From assembly GCF_001999965.1 (NCBI RefSeq), contig NZ_CP019646.1:2480001-2544000 (forward strand): 64,000 nucleotides of DNA, written 5' to 3'. A program made the position numbers and the translations under genes. Each line of letters begins with the position of its first letter. The first letter of the stretch is position 1. The notes below the pieces were generated by a model, which was not told the DNA's origin, did no database searches, and saw only the letters and a program-made list of their open reading frames with translations. The stretch is from Limihaloglobus sulfuriphilus (GTDB lineage: Bacteria > Planctomycetota > Phycisphaerae > Sedimentisphaerales > Sedimentisphaeraceae). Below, in pieces: positions 16,150 to 24,833 of this stretch.

Positions 16150-19100
16150 TTAATCCTTAGACGCCGCGGAATAGACTGCGCCGGGCCTGCCGCCGTCGAT
16201 GGTCTCTAAGCGTGCAAAAAACGCCCATTGGCCGCCGCCCTGGGTAACCTTGGCAGCCAGCTGGTTCCAGCCCTGCTTAAGATTTATCTCTACCCTGTCG
16301 GATTGAGTGGCAGGCCGCACGACATTGTTGGCGTGAACAACCTCGCCGTTTAACCAGAGCTTGACACCGTCATCACTGTTGACCAGGAGAACGTAATCGC
16401 CGCCGCTGTCAGAATGAATCCAGGTCTTTGCGTATATCAGCCGGTTATCGCCTTTGTAATAATGTTCAAAATCAAGCATCCACGGCTTGCCCGCGTTGGT
16501 TCCAACCGGGAACGGGTAGAAAAATTCTTCACTGAAACCGCTTTTCTCGATTTCTGTCACATGATCAAAAAGCTCTTTGGCGCTCTTATTGCCGGCGGTG
16601 ATGTACTCTGTTGCCTTCCAGCATACAAGGTAATTCTCGAAGCCGGCGGCAATTTCTTTTAGCCCGCCGATACACTCGGTTATGGGCTTGCCGGCGTTTT
16701 CCACGTTCTCAAGTGCGTTTATGACACGCCGGTGGTCGTGATAAACCGCTCTTTTGGCGTTCTGCACAGCCGCGAGTTCAGCCTCGGCGGCAACATCGGC
16801 ATCTGACAAATACTCAAGCGACATCATCATTGCATCATAGGTGCCCGCCTGTGAAAGTGCCGAGAGAACCTGCTTCTTCTCGCCGGCGCTGTCGGCGATT
16901 TGTATTGCCTTTCGGTACATACGGTTCTTTTCGTTTGAACCGGCCTTTGCCGCGTTTATTTTTGAGACATAGCCTCGCAGAGCCAGTGCCCTGTGAATCC
17001 TGTTATCAGAGTTTACAGCCAGCCCATAGAGCCGTTCCAGCGGCCGGCTGTCCGGCCAGTCTGCCAGGGCCTTGACACAGGCATCCTGCACAGAAGGAGA
17101 GGCGGTTGTCATTGTTGAGCAGATAAAATCCAGCGATTTGCCGTCTGCCAGGCCGCCCAGCAGATTTATCAGTGAGCTTTTTATATCGTCCGAATCGGTG
17201 CTTTCAAAACGCTGTATCAGTATATCAGAAGCTGTATCCGGCTTGTCGGCGGCGGCTAAAACTCCGCGTACCATTGACTCCGCCGCCCGCAGCTCGCTTG
17301 AGCCGCGGCTGTCCTCGAGAATGTCGAGAGCCCGCGAAGGCTCCAGCTTCTCCGGCATACCTTTGAGCACCTTAAGGGCTGCTATTCGGACTGCACGCTC
17401 GTCAGAATCCAGAATGCCCTCAACCGCGTCAAAAGCACTTTTTATCTGACACTCATCTATGACATTCAGAATTTCCCTGATAACAGCCGGCTCGTCCGTC
17501 TCCGAGAGCAGCCTGCCCGCGGTATCCGGTGCCCCCCGCAGGATTATTCTTTTGAGACTTGCCCTGGCGGCTTCCTTTACACTTCCGGAAGCTGCCGCGG
17601 CGGCCTGTGCGGCGGAAAAGGCCTTATCTTCGCCGGCAAATCTACCCATAACGCGCCAGCCGGCGGCGCGGATTGCCTCGTAGCTGTCGGCGAGAGCTTT
17701 ATCTGCTACCGCCACCGAATTAGCGGGCTCTGCACCTTCGGCGTCTGCTAATATATCAAGCATCATAAGTTTCTTTTCCGGCTCCATGTTGTCATATTCT
17801 CTGAATATGTATTCCGATGACTTCTGCGGAGTCTCTCTGAGCACATTAACCGCCATTCTGCGAATTCGCCGGTTCTTGCTCGAAAGGCCGTCTGATATCA
17901 TTCTGTTAAAATCCCGCATACCGCTCAGCGCCAGCCCCTTGTACGCACTGGCACGCTGAAGGTCATTTGGTTCATCACTGTGGTAAACACTTTCGAAAAT
18001 CTCCACCGCTTCAAAACGCTCTCCCCGCTCCAGGGCCGCGAAACCGCACTTTAGTACGGAGTTGTAAACCGTTTCGTAGAGACTTGGATCGCAGTTTAAC
18101 ATCAGCTTTTGCATTACCCTGCACCCCTGCACATCGCCGATTGTGCCTATGCCTTCTATAGCAGCTTTGGCAACTTCGAGATCTTCGCTTCTCATCAAGC
18201 CGCCAAATGACGGCACGGCCTGGAGAAATCCGCGCTGAGCTAAAAGATTGATCAGCCCGACACGTTCAGGCCCTTCAGAGCGTATCAGAACCTCAATAGC
18301 CGCAGATTCGAGCTGTTCGGATTTATTGCCGTAAAGCGCATAAAGAGCGATATCTGAAGTCTTAGGGTCTTTGGCAAGCTCCAGCAGAACCGGCAGCGAT
18401 TTATCCGTGCCGATTACCCGCAGAATTCTGCTTACGTAACGTTTGGCGGCTATTGTCGCGTCCGAAGCCATAAACTCCGCCAGCAGGCCCTCGATCTCTG
18501 AAAGTATCTGCGGGGCATCATAGTTGAGCTTTACAAAATCGTTTACAGCTATCACCGGCGCATACCCATCGTCATGCTGCCAGTCAGAAATGCCATTAAG
18601 CATTGGCTTTAGATTCGAAACATCTTTGGCAAACGGCGTATCATCAGCCTCCAGATCGCCCAGAGCGTATTGGATTCCCGCCAGATAATGCTCCAGAACA
18701 GCTTTGTTCCACAGGACTTGGTGAACATGGCCAAGCGAGCAGTAAAAGACGCGGCCGTCTTCGAACTTCCGTACCCAGCTGATTGGCACATCATTCTGGC
18801 TCGGGTCGGCATTTCGGGTGGCCTCATCACTGAAATCAAGGCTGAGCAGTATCTTAGCGTTTTGGCGGAGATTGAGCTGTTTTACCAGGTATATCTCGTC
18901 CTTTATCTTGAAACCCTTGCCGTTGAAAGATTTGTTTATTACATGATCAGGCTCGTCAATTTTGACCGCCCAGGTACCGCCGCCGCCCCACGGGTGCGAG
19001 ACGAACGTGCCGCCCATCATCTCCGCAGCCTCGGGCCAGTTGTAGAAGTTATCAGTCGCCGCGTGGATTCCGATTATACCCTTGCCGCTCTTGACAAACT

Positions 19101-19452
19101 CCATGAGGTTTTCGCGTCTGGCCTCGTTTTCAAACTTAAGGTGCGTCGTATTGTTAAAAAGCACCGCGTCATACGGGGACAGATCATCAAAAACCGCCAT
19201 GTCGCTGCTGATAACAGATTTATAGGCCCCTGTCTTTTCGCCCATTATCTTCACCGCCGCGTCAACATACGGTATAGAGCTGTGCTTGAATCCCTGGCAG
19301 AGATTGAACACCAGTATCTTTCGCGGCTGTGCGGGCTTTGCCGGCGCCTGAGCCGGAGAGGCCTGGCGTATTTTGTTCAACTCTTCGGGGCTTACCGCCA
19401 AAACGCTTGTGATCAATATCAATGCGGCTAATAGTATCGATAAATATCTCAT
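16150..19452 (-). CDS. Secreted ThuA-domain protein with HEAT repeats and C-terminal sensor-like domain
   Basis: The 1100-residue protein has a signal peptide, followed at about 40-270 by a ThuA/trehalose-utilisation domain. This has a class I glutamine-amidotransferase-like fold; signatures are LVFNLCQGFKHSSIP, GKGIIGIHAATDNFYNWPEAAEMMGGTFVSH-type segments and GRVFYCSLGH. The middle (about 300-900) is a long series of HEAT-like repeats. The last 110 residues (DYVLLVNSDDGVKLWLNGEVV, then WNQLAAKV) resemble a PA14-type carbohydrate-binding module. The oxidoreductase gene 51 bases upstream completes the common planctomycete ThuA + Gfo/Idh/MocA pairing thought to act on sugars. The exact substrate is unknown. 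Confidence 0.85.
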   Translation of the reverse strand: MRYLSILLAALILITSVLAVSPEELNKIRQASPAQAPAKPAQPRKILVFNLCQGFKHSSIPYVDAAVKIMGEKTGAYKSVISSDMAVFDDLSPYDAVLFNNTTHLKFENEARRENLMEFVKSGKGIIGIHAATDNFYNWPEAAEMMGGTFVSHPWGGGGTWAVKIDEPDHVINKSFNGKGFKIKDEIYLVKQLNLRQNAKILLSLDFSDEATRNADPSQNDVPISWVRKFEDGRVFYCSLGHVHQVLWNKAVLEHYLAGIQYALGDLEADDTPFAKDVSNLKPMLNGISDWQHDDGYAPVIAVNDFVKLNYDAPQILSEIEGLLAEFMASDATIAAKRYVSRILRVIGTDKSLPVLLELAKDPKTSDIALYALYGNKSEQLESAAIEVLIRSEGPERVGLINLLAQRGFLQAVPSFGGLMRSEDLEVAKAAIEGIGTIGDVQGCRVMQKLMLNCDPSLYETVYNSVLKCGFAALERGERFEAVEIFESVYHSDEPNDLQRASAYKGLALSGMRDFNRMISDGLSSKNRRIRRMAVNVLRETPQKSSEYIFREYDNMEPEKKLMMLDILADAEGAEPANSVAVADKALADSYEAIRAAGWRVMGRFAGEDKAFSAAQAAAAASGSVKEAARASLKRIILRGAPDTAGRLLSETDEPAVIREILNVIDECQIKSAFDAVEGILDSDERAVRIAALKVLKGMPEKLEPSRALDILEDSRGSSELRAAESMVRGVLAAADKPDTASDILIQRFESTDSDDIKSSLINLLGGLADGKSLDFICSTMTTASPSVQDACVKALADWPDSRPLERLYGLAVNSDNRIHRALALRGYVSKINAAKAGSNEKNRMYRKAIQIADSAGEKKQVLSALSQAGTYDAMMMSLEYLSDADVAAEAELAAVQNAKRAVYHDHRRVINALENVENAGKPITECIGGLKEIAAGFENYLVCWKATEYITAGNKSAKELFDHVTEIEKSGFSEEFFYPFPVGTNAGKPWMLDFEHYYKGDNRLIYAKTWIHSDSGGDYVLLVNSDDGVKLWLNGEVVHANNVVRPATQSDRVEINLKQGWNQLAAKVTQGGGQWAFFARLETIDGGRPGAVYSAASKD

Positions 19453-19503
19453 AATCAGTTTCCTGTTAAAATGCTGTAAGTCAGTTCTTTACCGTTTATT
19501 TCT

Positions 19504-20805
19504 CTAAATCCGCCAGGGGCTCCGCATTGCCTTGCCGAGCATACTGTTTGCGGTTTCATCATCGAGTATCTGTTCGGTCTCGGGGTTAAACCGTATCTTG
19601 CGGCCGGTGAGAATCGCTGCCTGGCAGAGATGGCCGACACTGGCAGAGCGGTGAGCCGTCTCAATCGGGGTTATTGTTTTCTTGCGAGTCTTGATGCATT
19701 CGAGGAAATTGCCCATATGATCCGTGCTGACATAGACATCCGTATCGTCCGGGCCGAATTTGCGGTCGAGCAGGCTCTTTGGGTTGGCCTCTATTGCGCC
19801 GCGGTTTACATATACCCACATGCCGTTTTCTCCGTACCAGGTGGTCCCGCTTCTTATATCGCTGTGGCCGCTGGCGATTGTAAATTCCCTGCCGTCGGCG
19901 TAGATTGCCTTGCAGCGGTAGCGCTTTGCCGCGTTCCAGAGTCCCGACTCGGGGAACTCGCCCGTGCCGGAGACCTCTACCGGGCCGGTATTGTCACAGT
20001 CAAGCCCCCAGTGGGCGATGTCTATATGGTGGCCAACCCAGTCCATAAGCTGTCCGCCGCCGTAATCCAAGTGCCATCGCCAGTTTATGTGGCATCTGGC
20101 TTCGCAGTACGGCGCCCACGGGGCAGGCCCCAGCCAGCGGTCATAATCAAGCGTTGCCGGCGGCTCTTTAGGAGTTTCGTCTTTTGACTCATAGAAACCG
20201 GAAGGCAGGCCCACCTCTACGCGCTGGATCTTGCCGATCATTCCGCTGCGAACTATCTGCACCGCCTGGGTAAAGTTGGGCACCGACCGCTGCCAGCTGC
20301 CGGTCTGCCAGACAGTACCGTATCTTTTGGCAGCCTGGCACATTGCACGCCCCTCACGCAGGGTATGCGAGAGCGGCTTTTCGCCGTAAACATCCTTGCC
20401 GGCTTCCATGGCACGAATCGAGACAATGCTGTGCCAGTGGTCAGGCAGAGAGAGGATAACCGCGTCTATATCGTCGCGGGCCAGGAGTTCCTCGAAATAG
20501 TGGTACGCGGCGCAGTCATCATTGCCGTATTTGGCTTTGACTGTATCGTGTGCTTTTTTGAGGTGATTAGAGTCGATATCGCAGAGGGCGCGAACCTGCA
20601 CCTCTTTTCTGCCCAGGCAGTTGCCCAGATTACCCATGCCCATCCAGTTAAGGCCGACACAGCCGACAGTGATGCGGTTTGAAGGGGCAGTCGCGCCGTT
20701 AAGCCCCAAAGCGGAGGACTGAACAATAAACGGGAAACCCACTGCCGAGGCAGCTGTCAGAGCTGAACCCTTCAAAAAACTCCTGCGTGTTGTCTTTTTT
20801 CTCAT
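19504..20805 (-). CDS. Tat-exported Gfo/Idh/MocA-family oxidoreductase
   Basis: This NAD(P)-dependent dehydrogenase family acts on sugars and cyclitols. The 433-residue protein begins with a twin-arginine leader (TTRRSFLKGSALTAASAVGF). A Rossmann fold follows; its nucleotide loop is GCVGLNWMGMG at 48-58, looser than the usual GxGxxG. The family motif EKPLSH is at 142-147, and a C-terminal sandwich includes WHLDYGGGQLMDWVGHHIDIAHW. The exported form with a metal/substrate HxxxH-like stretch is typical of Planctomycetota. An AAAGG ribosome binding site and a good promoter precede it. The product of the ThuA gene downstream is the likely partner. Confidence 0.9.
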   Translation of the reverse strand: MRKKTTRRSFLKGSALTAASAVGFPFIVQSSALGLNGATAPSNRITVGCVGLNWMGMGNLGNCLGRKEVQVRALCDIDSNHLKKAHDTVKAKYGNDDCAAYHYFEELLARDDIDAVILSLPDHWHSIVSIRAMEAGKDVYGEKPLSHTLREGRAMCQAAKRYGTVWQTGSWQRSVPNFTQAVQIVRSGMIGKIQRVEVGLPSGFYESKDETPKEPPATLDYDRWLGPAPWAPYCEARCHINWRWHLDYGGGQLMDWVGHHIDIAHWGLDCDNTGPVEVSGTGEFPESGLWNAAKRYRCKAIYADGREFTIASGHSDIRSGTTWYGENGMWVYVNRGAIEANPKSLLDRKFGPDDTDVYVSTDHMGNFLECIKTRKKTITPIETAHRSASVGHLCQAAILTGRKIRFNPETEQILDDETANSMLGKAMRSPWRI

Positions 20806-20866
20806 TTTTTATGCCTTTAAAATAACAAAACAGAAAAATTTTTAAAACCCATCTCCAAAACACACG

Positions 20867-20894
20867 ATTATAGCTCTTGGATACCTTAAATCAA
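20867..20894 (-). promoter_or_regulatory. Promoter of the oxidoreductase-ThuA operon
   Basis: On the minus strand, TTGATT (20889-20894) and a perfect TATAAT (20867-20872) are separated by 16 bases. They lie about 60 bases before the oxidoreductase start. No operator was recognised. Confidence 0.6.
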
Positions 20895-20929
20895 TCATAA
20901 ATGGATTTAGCATAAAACTAAAAAACGTA

Positions 20930-21005
20930 AAAAGACCCCTGTAACCGCTCTTTTCCCAATACTAAGCTGATGAATTGGGTATTATTGCAGTTATAGGGGT
21001 CTTTT
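20930..21005. repeat. Large nested inverted repeat between convergent/divergent units
   Basis: AAAAGACCCCTGTAAC at 20930-20945 is matched by GTTATAGGGGTCTTTT at 20990-21005, 15 of 16 pairs. Inside, CCCAAT (20955-20960) pairs with ATTGGG (20974-20979). The A and T flanks make the outer stem usable as an intrinsic terminator on the minus strand for the PEP-CTERM gene that ends at 21040. A mobile miniature element is an alternative. Confidence 0.65.
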
Positions 21006-21039
21006 GGGATATATTCTATCAATAGCAGAAAAACTCGGC

Positions 21040-21714
21040 TCATTTAATTTTGCGTCTTAACAAAAGCCCGCAACCTGCGAAAAGAATCATCGTCCCCGGC
21101 TCTGGCACAGGTGCAATCTGTAAACCTGAAAGACCCGACCCTCCTACCGCATAAGATTTAGTCCGAACTACACTTAAATTTCCATCGGTAACTTCCACTG
21201 TAGCAAGTTTCCAGTTTACTGACTCAATTAACGAGCTGCTGTTATCACCTGCAAAATCGCTTACCATTACTCCGTTTACATCAAGATCGCCCGTAGATAT
21301 ACCGACTCGTTCAGGGGCATATAGATAGATGTTATAAGTGCCGTTTTGCAGGTTTCTTACGGTGAAATCCCAAGGATAATTCGACAGCGTAGAAACATAA
21401 TCCTTAAACAAGTGCCCCATATCACTATCACTGTAATTGGTGCCGGTGTACTGATTGTAAACATTTAGCGAATATCCTACAGGCACATTATTACCTGTTA
21501 TATCAGTCATGGAACTACTTCCGCTCGGACCCGTTATACAATACCATTCACCAGGCTGATTTGCCGCTGCACCAAAAGTATTGCTCGGAATCCAGTCAAT
21601 CCCCGGAGCTTGATTCCAACCCGTATTACCAAAATCAATATTAAAATACTCTCCAGAAACGAGACCTGTTGACAGAATCAGCACAACTACCATTAATTCA
21701 AACATCATCTTCAT
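21040..21714 (-). CDS. Secreted PEP-CTERM protein of unknown function
   Basis: The 224-residue protein has a signal peptide, a body of about 180 residues rich in Y, N, G and S, and a C-terminal sorting signal. The signal has the motif VPEPGT, a hydrophobic stretch (MILFAGCGLLL) and a basic tail (RRKIK), as recognised by exosortases. The body (YFNIDFGNTGWNQAPG, then ...GTYNIYLYAPERVG, DLDVNGV) is all-beta and resembles malectin-like or carbohydrate-binding modules, which is only a resemblance. It has a GAGGAAAAT ribosome binding site. It stands alone, with a large inverted repeat downstream. Its exosortase must be encoded elsewhere. Confidence 0.85.
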   Translation of the reverse strand: MKMMFELMVVVLILSTGLVSGEYFNIDFGNTGWNQAPGIDWIPSNTFGAAANQPGEWYCITGPSGSSSMTDITGNNVPVGYSLNVYNQYTGTNYSDSDMGHLFKDYVSTLSNYPWDFTVRNLQNGTYNIYLYAPERVGISTGDLDVNGVMVSDFAGDNSSSLIESVNWKLATVEVTDGNLSVVRTKSYAVGGSGLSGLQIAPVPEPGTMILFAGCGLLLRRKIK

Positions 21715-22358
21715 ACTATTTTCCTCACTGCCAAAAAGGCTACTATGCCGGTAAAAATGCCCTAAAAAACAAAAAAACCGGCTAAAAACAATATATGTAC
21801 ATGCCGCACCTCACGGCCTGTCTTTAAATTATACAGTCTAACAGAAAACTACCTTTAAACTTAAATCAGACAAGTGATTACAAAGAATAAAATGAATCTG
21901 TTGTTTCTTCTCCAATAAACACTCAGACCTTGAAGTGCAATATATCCGTGTTAGAAACGAAGCTGATGAATTGTGGGACCGACAGCCAATAACCAATCAG
22001 CTGCTATGCAGACCGCCGGCTGATTTTTGCGACTTTTCCTTCTTCGAAAATTGATACCTCCTTTTTCAGCTTTAACTTTTTAGTTTAACTTCTTAATTTT
22101 ATTATACCAAAATCAACAACAAACCGCAAGACTATTAGCAAAAATTATACTTTAAAACCAAGTTTAAAGCATTTTTATTATATTTTATGCTTGATTTATA
22201 TTTGAGAACCCAGTAAAATTACTAGTCGTTGCGATATTGGCATAATTATTAACATTGCTTATACAATTCATTTTAAGGTTTCAAGATTTTAAGAGGCTTT
22301 TATTGGAACCTATAAAATGTTATATTTACATATGTTATAACAAATCGGTTTAAGGAAT
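21715..22358. other. AT-rich intergenic region between divergent genes
   Basis: This 640-base AT-rich stretch lies between the divergently transcribed PEP-CTERM and FGE-like genes. No ORF, tRNA or convincing repeat is visible. On the minus strand around 22040-22060 there is an isolated strong ribosome-binding-like GGAGGT that is not followed by an ORF, possibly a relic. The promoters of both flanking genes must be here, but I could not pick hexamers with confidence. Confidence 0.4.
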
Positions 22359-22364
22359 ATGAGC

Positions 22365-23156
22365 ATGACAGTATTGGAAAAGATAGTAAATTTTGTTAAC
22401 CCCTCAAGTGATACTTCATCCACACCGCCGCCGAGGTCGGACTCAGGAAGTTTTCTCTCGAGTTCAAAGATTTTAACTCTTGATTGCGGCTCGGGCATCA
22501 CAATGGAGCTTAAGCTGGTTCCTGCCGGCACCTTTACGATGGGAAGCAAGCTCGACACAGCTGAGCAGCCGCCGCACAAGGTTACCGTAAGGCGGTCATT
22601 TTATATGGCTATATACCCCGTTACTCAGGCACAATACAAAGCTGTCATGTCAGAGAATCCGAGCTGTTTTCCAGGCGAGAACAAACCGGTAGAAAATATT
22701 ACCTGGTTTGACGCAAATAATTTCTGCCAAAAGATTTCGGGTATTAACAACAAAAAAGTAATTCTGCCCAGCGAGGCGATGTGGGAATACGCATGCAAGG
22801 CCGGCAGCAAAGGCCACTACTGCTTTAACGAAAAAAGAGAAATGCTCGCCGAGTATGGCTGGTACGACCGCAACAGCGGCAACAGCTCACAGGAAGTAGG
22901 ACAGCTAAGTCCAAACAAATTCGGCCTTTACGATATGCACGGAAACGTTCTTGAATGGTGCGGCGACGAATGGCACGAAGATTACGAAAACGCCCCGGCA
23001 GATGAGCGGTACTGGCCGTCTAATGACGGTTTCAAAATATTCCGCGGCGGCAGCTGGTACAGCAACTCCGACAGATGCAGAGCGGAGTTCAGAGACGGCT
23101 TTTCCCCGAATAACCATTGTAACAACCTGGGATTCAGGGTAGCAATATCTAAATAA
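22365..23156 (+). CDS. FGE/SUMF1-fold protein lacking one catalytic cysteine
   Basis: The protein has the formylglycine-generating enzyme/EgtB/PvdO fold: VPAGTFTMGS, PVTQAQYKAVM, PVENITWFDANNFCQ, LPSEAMWEYACKAG, GLYDMHGNVLEWCGD and GFRVA appear in family order. In true aerobic FGE the motif GGSxxCxxxxC supplies two copper-binding cysteines. Here GGSWYSNSDRC has serine at 235 and keeps only C240, so classical sulfatase maturation is doubtful. There is no signal peptide, so it is cytoplasmic; the first 45 residues are low-complexity. The ATG at 22365 is chosen because AAGGA lies 8 bases before it (the ATG at 22359 is only 2 bases away). It sits near the sulfatase island but is transcribed alone. 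Confidence 0.8.
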   Translation: MTVLEKIVNFVNPSSDTSSTPPPRSDSGSFLSSSKILTLDCGSGITMELKLVPAGTFTMGSKLDTAEQPPHKVTVRRSFYMAIYPVTQAQYKAVMSENPSCFPGENKPVENITWFDANNFCQKISGINNKKVILPSEAMWEYACKAGSKGHYCFNEKREMLAEYGWYDRNSGNSSQEVGQLSPNKFGLYDMHGNVLEWCGDEWHEDYENAPADERYWPSNDGFKIFRGGSWYSNSDRCRAEFRDGFSPNNHCNNLGFRVAISK

Positions 23157-23170
23157 CCGCTCTTTTCAGG

Positions 23171-24574
23171 CTACAATCTGGTTCGCCAGTATTCAATGCT
23201 TTCGATTGACTGGCTGACCCCTCCCGAGCCAACGGTCTTGTAAGCGGCGGCTACATTGGCCGCTCCCAGCACGTTGTAGATATCTTCAGAAATGCTCTCA
23301 CAGTATTTCTGGTACCGTGCAAGCGAAACATCAGAGAGTTTTTTACCTGCCTTCTCACAATCGGCAACTATAGTACCGACGATTCCATGCGCACTGCGGA
23401 AAGGCACACCCTTGCTGACCAGATACTCTGCCAGCGCAGTAGCGTCCAGGAACCCTTCATCGATACCGTCCAGTATCGCATCAGCTCTGAACACGGTATT
23501 TGAAACGATACCCTCTGTTATCCGCAGACACGCGGTTACCACATCAGCCGCCTTGAAGATATGCAGCTTATCCTCCTGCAAATCCCGGTTATATGATGAT
23601 GGCTGGGCCTTGAGGATTGTCAGCATCGCCACCAGCGCCCCGTGCACAGAACCGACCTTGCCGCGTATCAGCTCAAGCATATCCGGGTTCCGCTTCTGCG
23701 GCATCATTGACGAGGACGTGCAGTATTTATCAGCTATCTTGATAAAACCGTACTCGGTGCTCATAAACAGGATAAAATCCTCTGCCAGCCTGGACAGATG
23801 CGTCATTATCATTGAGCAGTCAAAAATAAACTCCGCGCAGAAATCCCGATCGCTTATAGCATCGATACTGTTGCCGGAAATACTGTCAAAGCCCAGTTTA
23901 TGGCAGGTGCTGTTTCGGTCAAGCGTCAGTGTCGAACCGGCAACCGCCCCGCTGCCCAGCGGCAAGACGTTTAGACGCTTCTTAGAATCAGCTAAACGCG
24001 AAAAATCCCGCTCAAGCTGCTCGATATAACTGAGCAGATAAGCGGCTATGGACACAGGCTGTGCCCGCTGGAGGTGCGTGTATGCAGGCATGACATCGGA
24101 TGCATACCTGCCTGCAAGTTCCAAAAACGCCCGCTGAAGATTCCGGATAAGCTCTTGTATATTCTCGATTTCCTCACGCATCCATAAACGCATATCCGTA
24201 GCTATCTGGTCGTTGCGGCTCCTGCCGGTATGCAGCTTGCGGCCGGAATCTCCGGTCTTTGCCACAAGCGCCGCCTCGATCGCCATGTGTATATCTTCAT
24301 AGACGATATTAAACTCGAAGCTGCCCGATTCTATCTCGCTCTGAATCTCTGCCAGACCGCCCTCAATCTCCGAGAGCTCATCAGGTGTTATTAAGCCTTG
24401 CCTGCAAAGCATTTGTGCATGGGCAACCGAGCCGAGTATGTCATACTTGTACAGCCTGCGGTCGTAGGAGAGTGACTCCACAAACAGCTGAGCCAGCTCG
24501 TCGGGGCCGCCGTCAAGCCGGCTTTCCCAACTTTTAGCCTTTGATATATCTGATTTATTCGTATTATTTTTCAT
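23171..24574 (-). CDS. argH: Argininosuccinate lyase
   Basis: The enzyme cleaves argininosuccinate to arginine and fumarate, the last step of arginine synthesis; it is a cytoplasmic homotetramer. Signatures are LHTGRSRNDQIATDMRLW, AYTHLQRAQPVS, GSGAVAGST and the fumarase-superfamily SSSMMPQKRNPD. The 467-residue length is normal. The start at 24574 (MKNNTNKSD) follows an ACGGAAG ribosome binding site; the frame is open 19 codons further upstream, but those codons are unlike the family. A TATAAT sequence at 24620-24625 (minus strand) is a plausible -10 box. No argG is in the window. It is convergent with the FGE-like gene, 14 bases apart. Confidence 0.95.
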   Translation of the reverse strand: MKNNTNKSDISKAKSWESRLDGGPDELAQLFVESLSYDRRLYKYDILGSVAHAQMLCRQGLITPDELSEIEGGLAEIQSEIESGSFEFNIVYEDIHMAIEAALVAKTGDSGRKLHTGRSRNDQIATDMRLWMREEIENIQELIRNLQRAFLELAGRYASDVMPAYTHLQRAQPVSIAAYLLSYIEQLERDFSRLADSKKRLNVLPLGSGAVAGSTLTLDRNSTCHKLGFDSISGNSIDAISDRDFCAEFIFDCSMIMTHLSRLAEDFILFMSTEYGFIKIADKYCTSSSMMPQKRNPDMLELIRGKVGSVHGALVAMLTILKAQPSSYNRDLQEDKLHIFKAADVVTACLRITEGIVSNTVFRADAILDGIDEGFLDATALAEYLVSKGVPFRSAHGIVGTIVADCEKAGKKLSDVSLARYQKYCESISEDIYNVLGAANVAAAYKTVGSGGVSQSIESIEYWRTRL

Positions 24575-24705
24575 AAACTTCCGTTCTGTAAATCGCGGGT
24601 TAACAATTTTAAAGCGGGAATTATAACACAAAAGACCTCAATTTTCCAGAACATTCATACAAAAGCGGCTCCCTTCTTTTAGAGACTTGCAGCGAGCTGC
24701 CAACC

Positions 24706-24741
24706 TGCGCAAACTGACATAGCAGTTACGCAAAATGACAT
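24706..24741 (+). promoter_or_regulatory. Regulon operator, site 1 (two direct repeats, 21-bp period)
   Basis: TGCGCAAACTGACAT at 24706-24720 and TACGCAAAATGACAT at 24727-24741 are direct repeats offset by exactly 21 bp. They lie about 95-130 bases before the DUF3604 gene. A -10-like TATATG begins 24 bases after the second TGAC, the same distance as at site 2. The same arrangement occurs upstream of two other operons in the window, in the same orientation relative to the gene. The 21-bp direct-repeat geometry is typical of AraC-family activator sites. Confidence 0.8.
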
Positions 24742-24833
24742 TTACAAATATATGCTTTCAGTGTATATGTTATATGCTTAAAGCAGTTTGTCTGCGGTTT
24801 GGCACATAGATAAATCTAATTTTGAGAAGTGTT

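Noticed and set aside
20964-21973. AAGCTGATGAATTG occurring at 20964 and at 21960
   Set aside because: A 14-base match in 64 kb is expected by chance and no longer similarity surrounds it.
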